This document shows positions 14,476-15,068 of a stretch of DNA of 15,068 nucleotides, one piece after another (the stretch's first letter is position 1; every line of letters begins with the position of its first letter). The translations under genes were made by a program, and so were the position numbers. Origin of the DNA: Ignavibacteria bacterium. Lineage in GTDB: Bacteria > Bacteroidota > Ignavibacteria > Tepidaquicellales > Tepidaquicellaceae. The stretch lies in NCBI GenBank assembly GCA_018058125.1, contig JAGPCH010000007.1, positions 1 to 15,068 on the forward strand, read 5' to 3'. The notes below the pieces were generated by a model. That model was given only the letters and a program-made list of their open reading frames with translations, was not told the DNA's origin and searched no databases.

Positions 14476-15025
14476 AATTTAGGCTAAAGTCACCTTCCTT
14501 AAATTTATCTTTCAACCTCTGCAATTGTCTCTTTATGCTGGCGTCAAGTATTGTATCATTTATCTTTGCTACAAAACCGCCAATAATAGACTTATCGATC
14601 TCATAACTCATATTACCTTTAAGCTTAGTATATGAATCGATCTTTTGTTTCATTTTCTGCTTTTCTTCTTCATTTAGAGGTACAGATGTTTTGACAAGTA
14701 CATCAACTATCCCTTCTTTTTCTTTTCTCAGATTTAAAAAGTCCTCAAATATTCCTTCCATAAGAAATTCTCTTCTTCTGCTGATCAGCAGGATCATAAA
14801 ATCCATAGTAAGAACGGATATTTTACCCGAAAATATTTCATTTATCAGAGAAAGTTTCTTACTCTTACTTACAATCGGGCTCTTGAAAAATAACTCGAGA
14901 TCTCTGTTTGAATTAATAAGACCGAGAATGTTTTCAATGTCGGTTGTTACATTGTTAAGCTTATCCTGCTCCTGAGCTACATCATACAATGCAGTTGTAT
15001 ATCTTCTTGCTGCTTTGGTTATCAT
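14474..15025 (-). CDS. atpH: F1Fo ATP synthase, F1 delta subunit (OSCP)
   Basis: Peripheral-stalk protein that clamps the top of the F1 alpha3beta3 head to the Fo b subunits; 183 residues, a normal length. The N-terminal helical domain begins MITKAARRYTTALYDVAQEQ, the usual AxRYAxALxxxA pattern. The C-terminal domain carries IDKSIIGGFVAKINDTILDA then SIKRQLQRLKDKF, matching the conserved GGxxxxxxxxxxDxSxxxxLxxL motif. ATG at 15025 fits the family start. Upstream on this strand only 43 nt remain. One frame there reads FADTE then TAA (15051-15068) and could be the very end of atpF, the expected neighbour, but it is too short to call. Its stop codon is embedded in the octamer repeat tract before atpA. 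Confidence 0.95.
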   Translation of the reverse strand: MITKAARRYTTALYDVAQEQDKLNNVTTDIENILGLINSNRDLELFFKSPIVSKSKKLSLINEIFSGKISVLTMDFMILLISRRREFLMEGIFEDFLNLRKEKEGIVDVLVKTSVPLNEEEKQKMKQKIDSYTKLKGNMSYEIDKSIIGGFVAKINDTILDASIKRQLQRLKDKFKEGDFSLN

Positions 15026-15068
15026 TTGATTTGAATTCTGATAATTTTAATTATTCGGTATCTGCGAA

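Noticed and set aside
15051..15068. Possible end of atpF (FADTE then stop) on the minus strand
   Set aside because: Only five codons are visible and another frame is also open; gene order suggests atpF, but sequence alone cannot support it.

Overview
The window looks like a chromosomal segment of a low-GC, Gram-negative bacterium of the Bacteroidota/Chlorobi side of the FCB group, most likely Ignavibacteria or a close relative. The basis is: (i) a secreted protein ending in a type IX secretion (T9SS) sorting domain with the motif NYPNPFNPTTK, a form typical of Ignavibacteria-like lineages; (ii) an F1Fo ATP synthase cluster that ends after atpG, leaving atpD/atpC elsewhere, as in many Bacteroidota/Chlorobi; (iii) mostly A-rich translation starts without a Shine-Dalgarno sequence; (iv) two export lipoproteins and a tripartite efflux system that require an outer membrane. 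The lineage call is inference from motifs, not from a database search.

Layout. 1-1724 (+): the 3' part of pgpA (phosphatidylglycerophosphatase A), then cinA, a housekeeping pair. 1798-3801 (+): a large exported Asp-box (BNR/sialidase-like) beta-propeller protein with an Ig-like domain and a T9SS C-terminal domain, closed by a clear terminator. 3993-10293 (+): a compact four-gene unit, TetR-type regulator, TolC-type outer-membrane factor, lipoprotein membrane-fusion protein and RND permease, closed by a perfect 11-bp-stem terminator. 10448-11740 (+): an unrecognised lipoprotein with a coiled-coil segment inside an otherwise beta-rich, PQQ-repeat-like protein. 11828-15025 (-): atpH, atpA, atpG, transcribed leftward toward the preceding genes and closed by a strong hairpin terminator.

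How the parts work together. The efflux unit is self-contained: inner-membrane pump, periplasmic adaptor, outer-membrane duct and its probable repressor, with an inverted repeat just upstream that could be the operator. The atp genes encode F1 delta, alpha and gamma. Their two internal spacers are unusually long (122 and 115 nt) and each carries a short-unit tandem repeat (six octamers; four heptamers), plus a 16-bp perfect palindrome. I found no mobile element, CRISPR, tRNA or rRNA, and no gene-free stretch longer than 300 bases. I see no clearly new multi-gene system. The best second-look items are the atp spacer repeats, the unknown lipoprotein and the TetR operator candidate.
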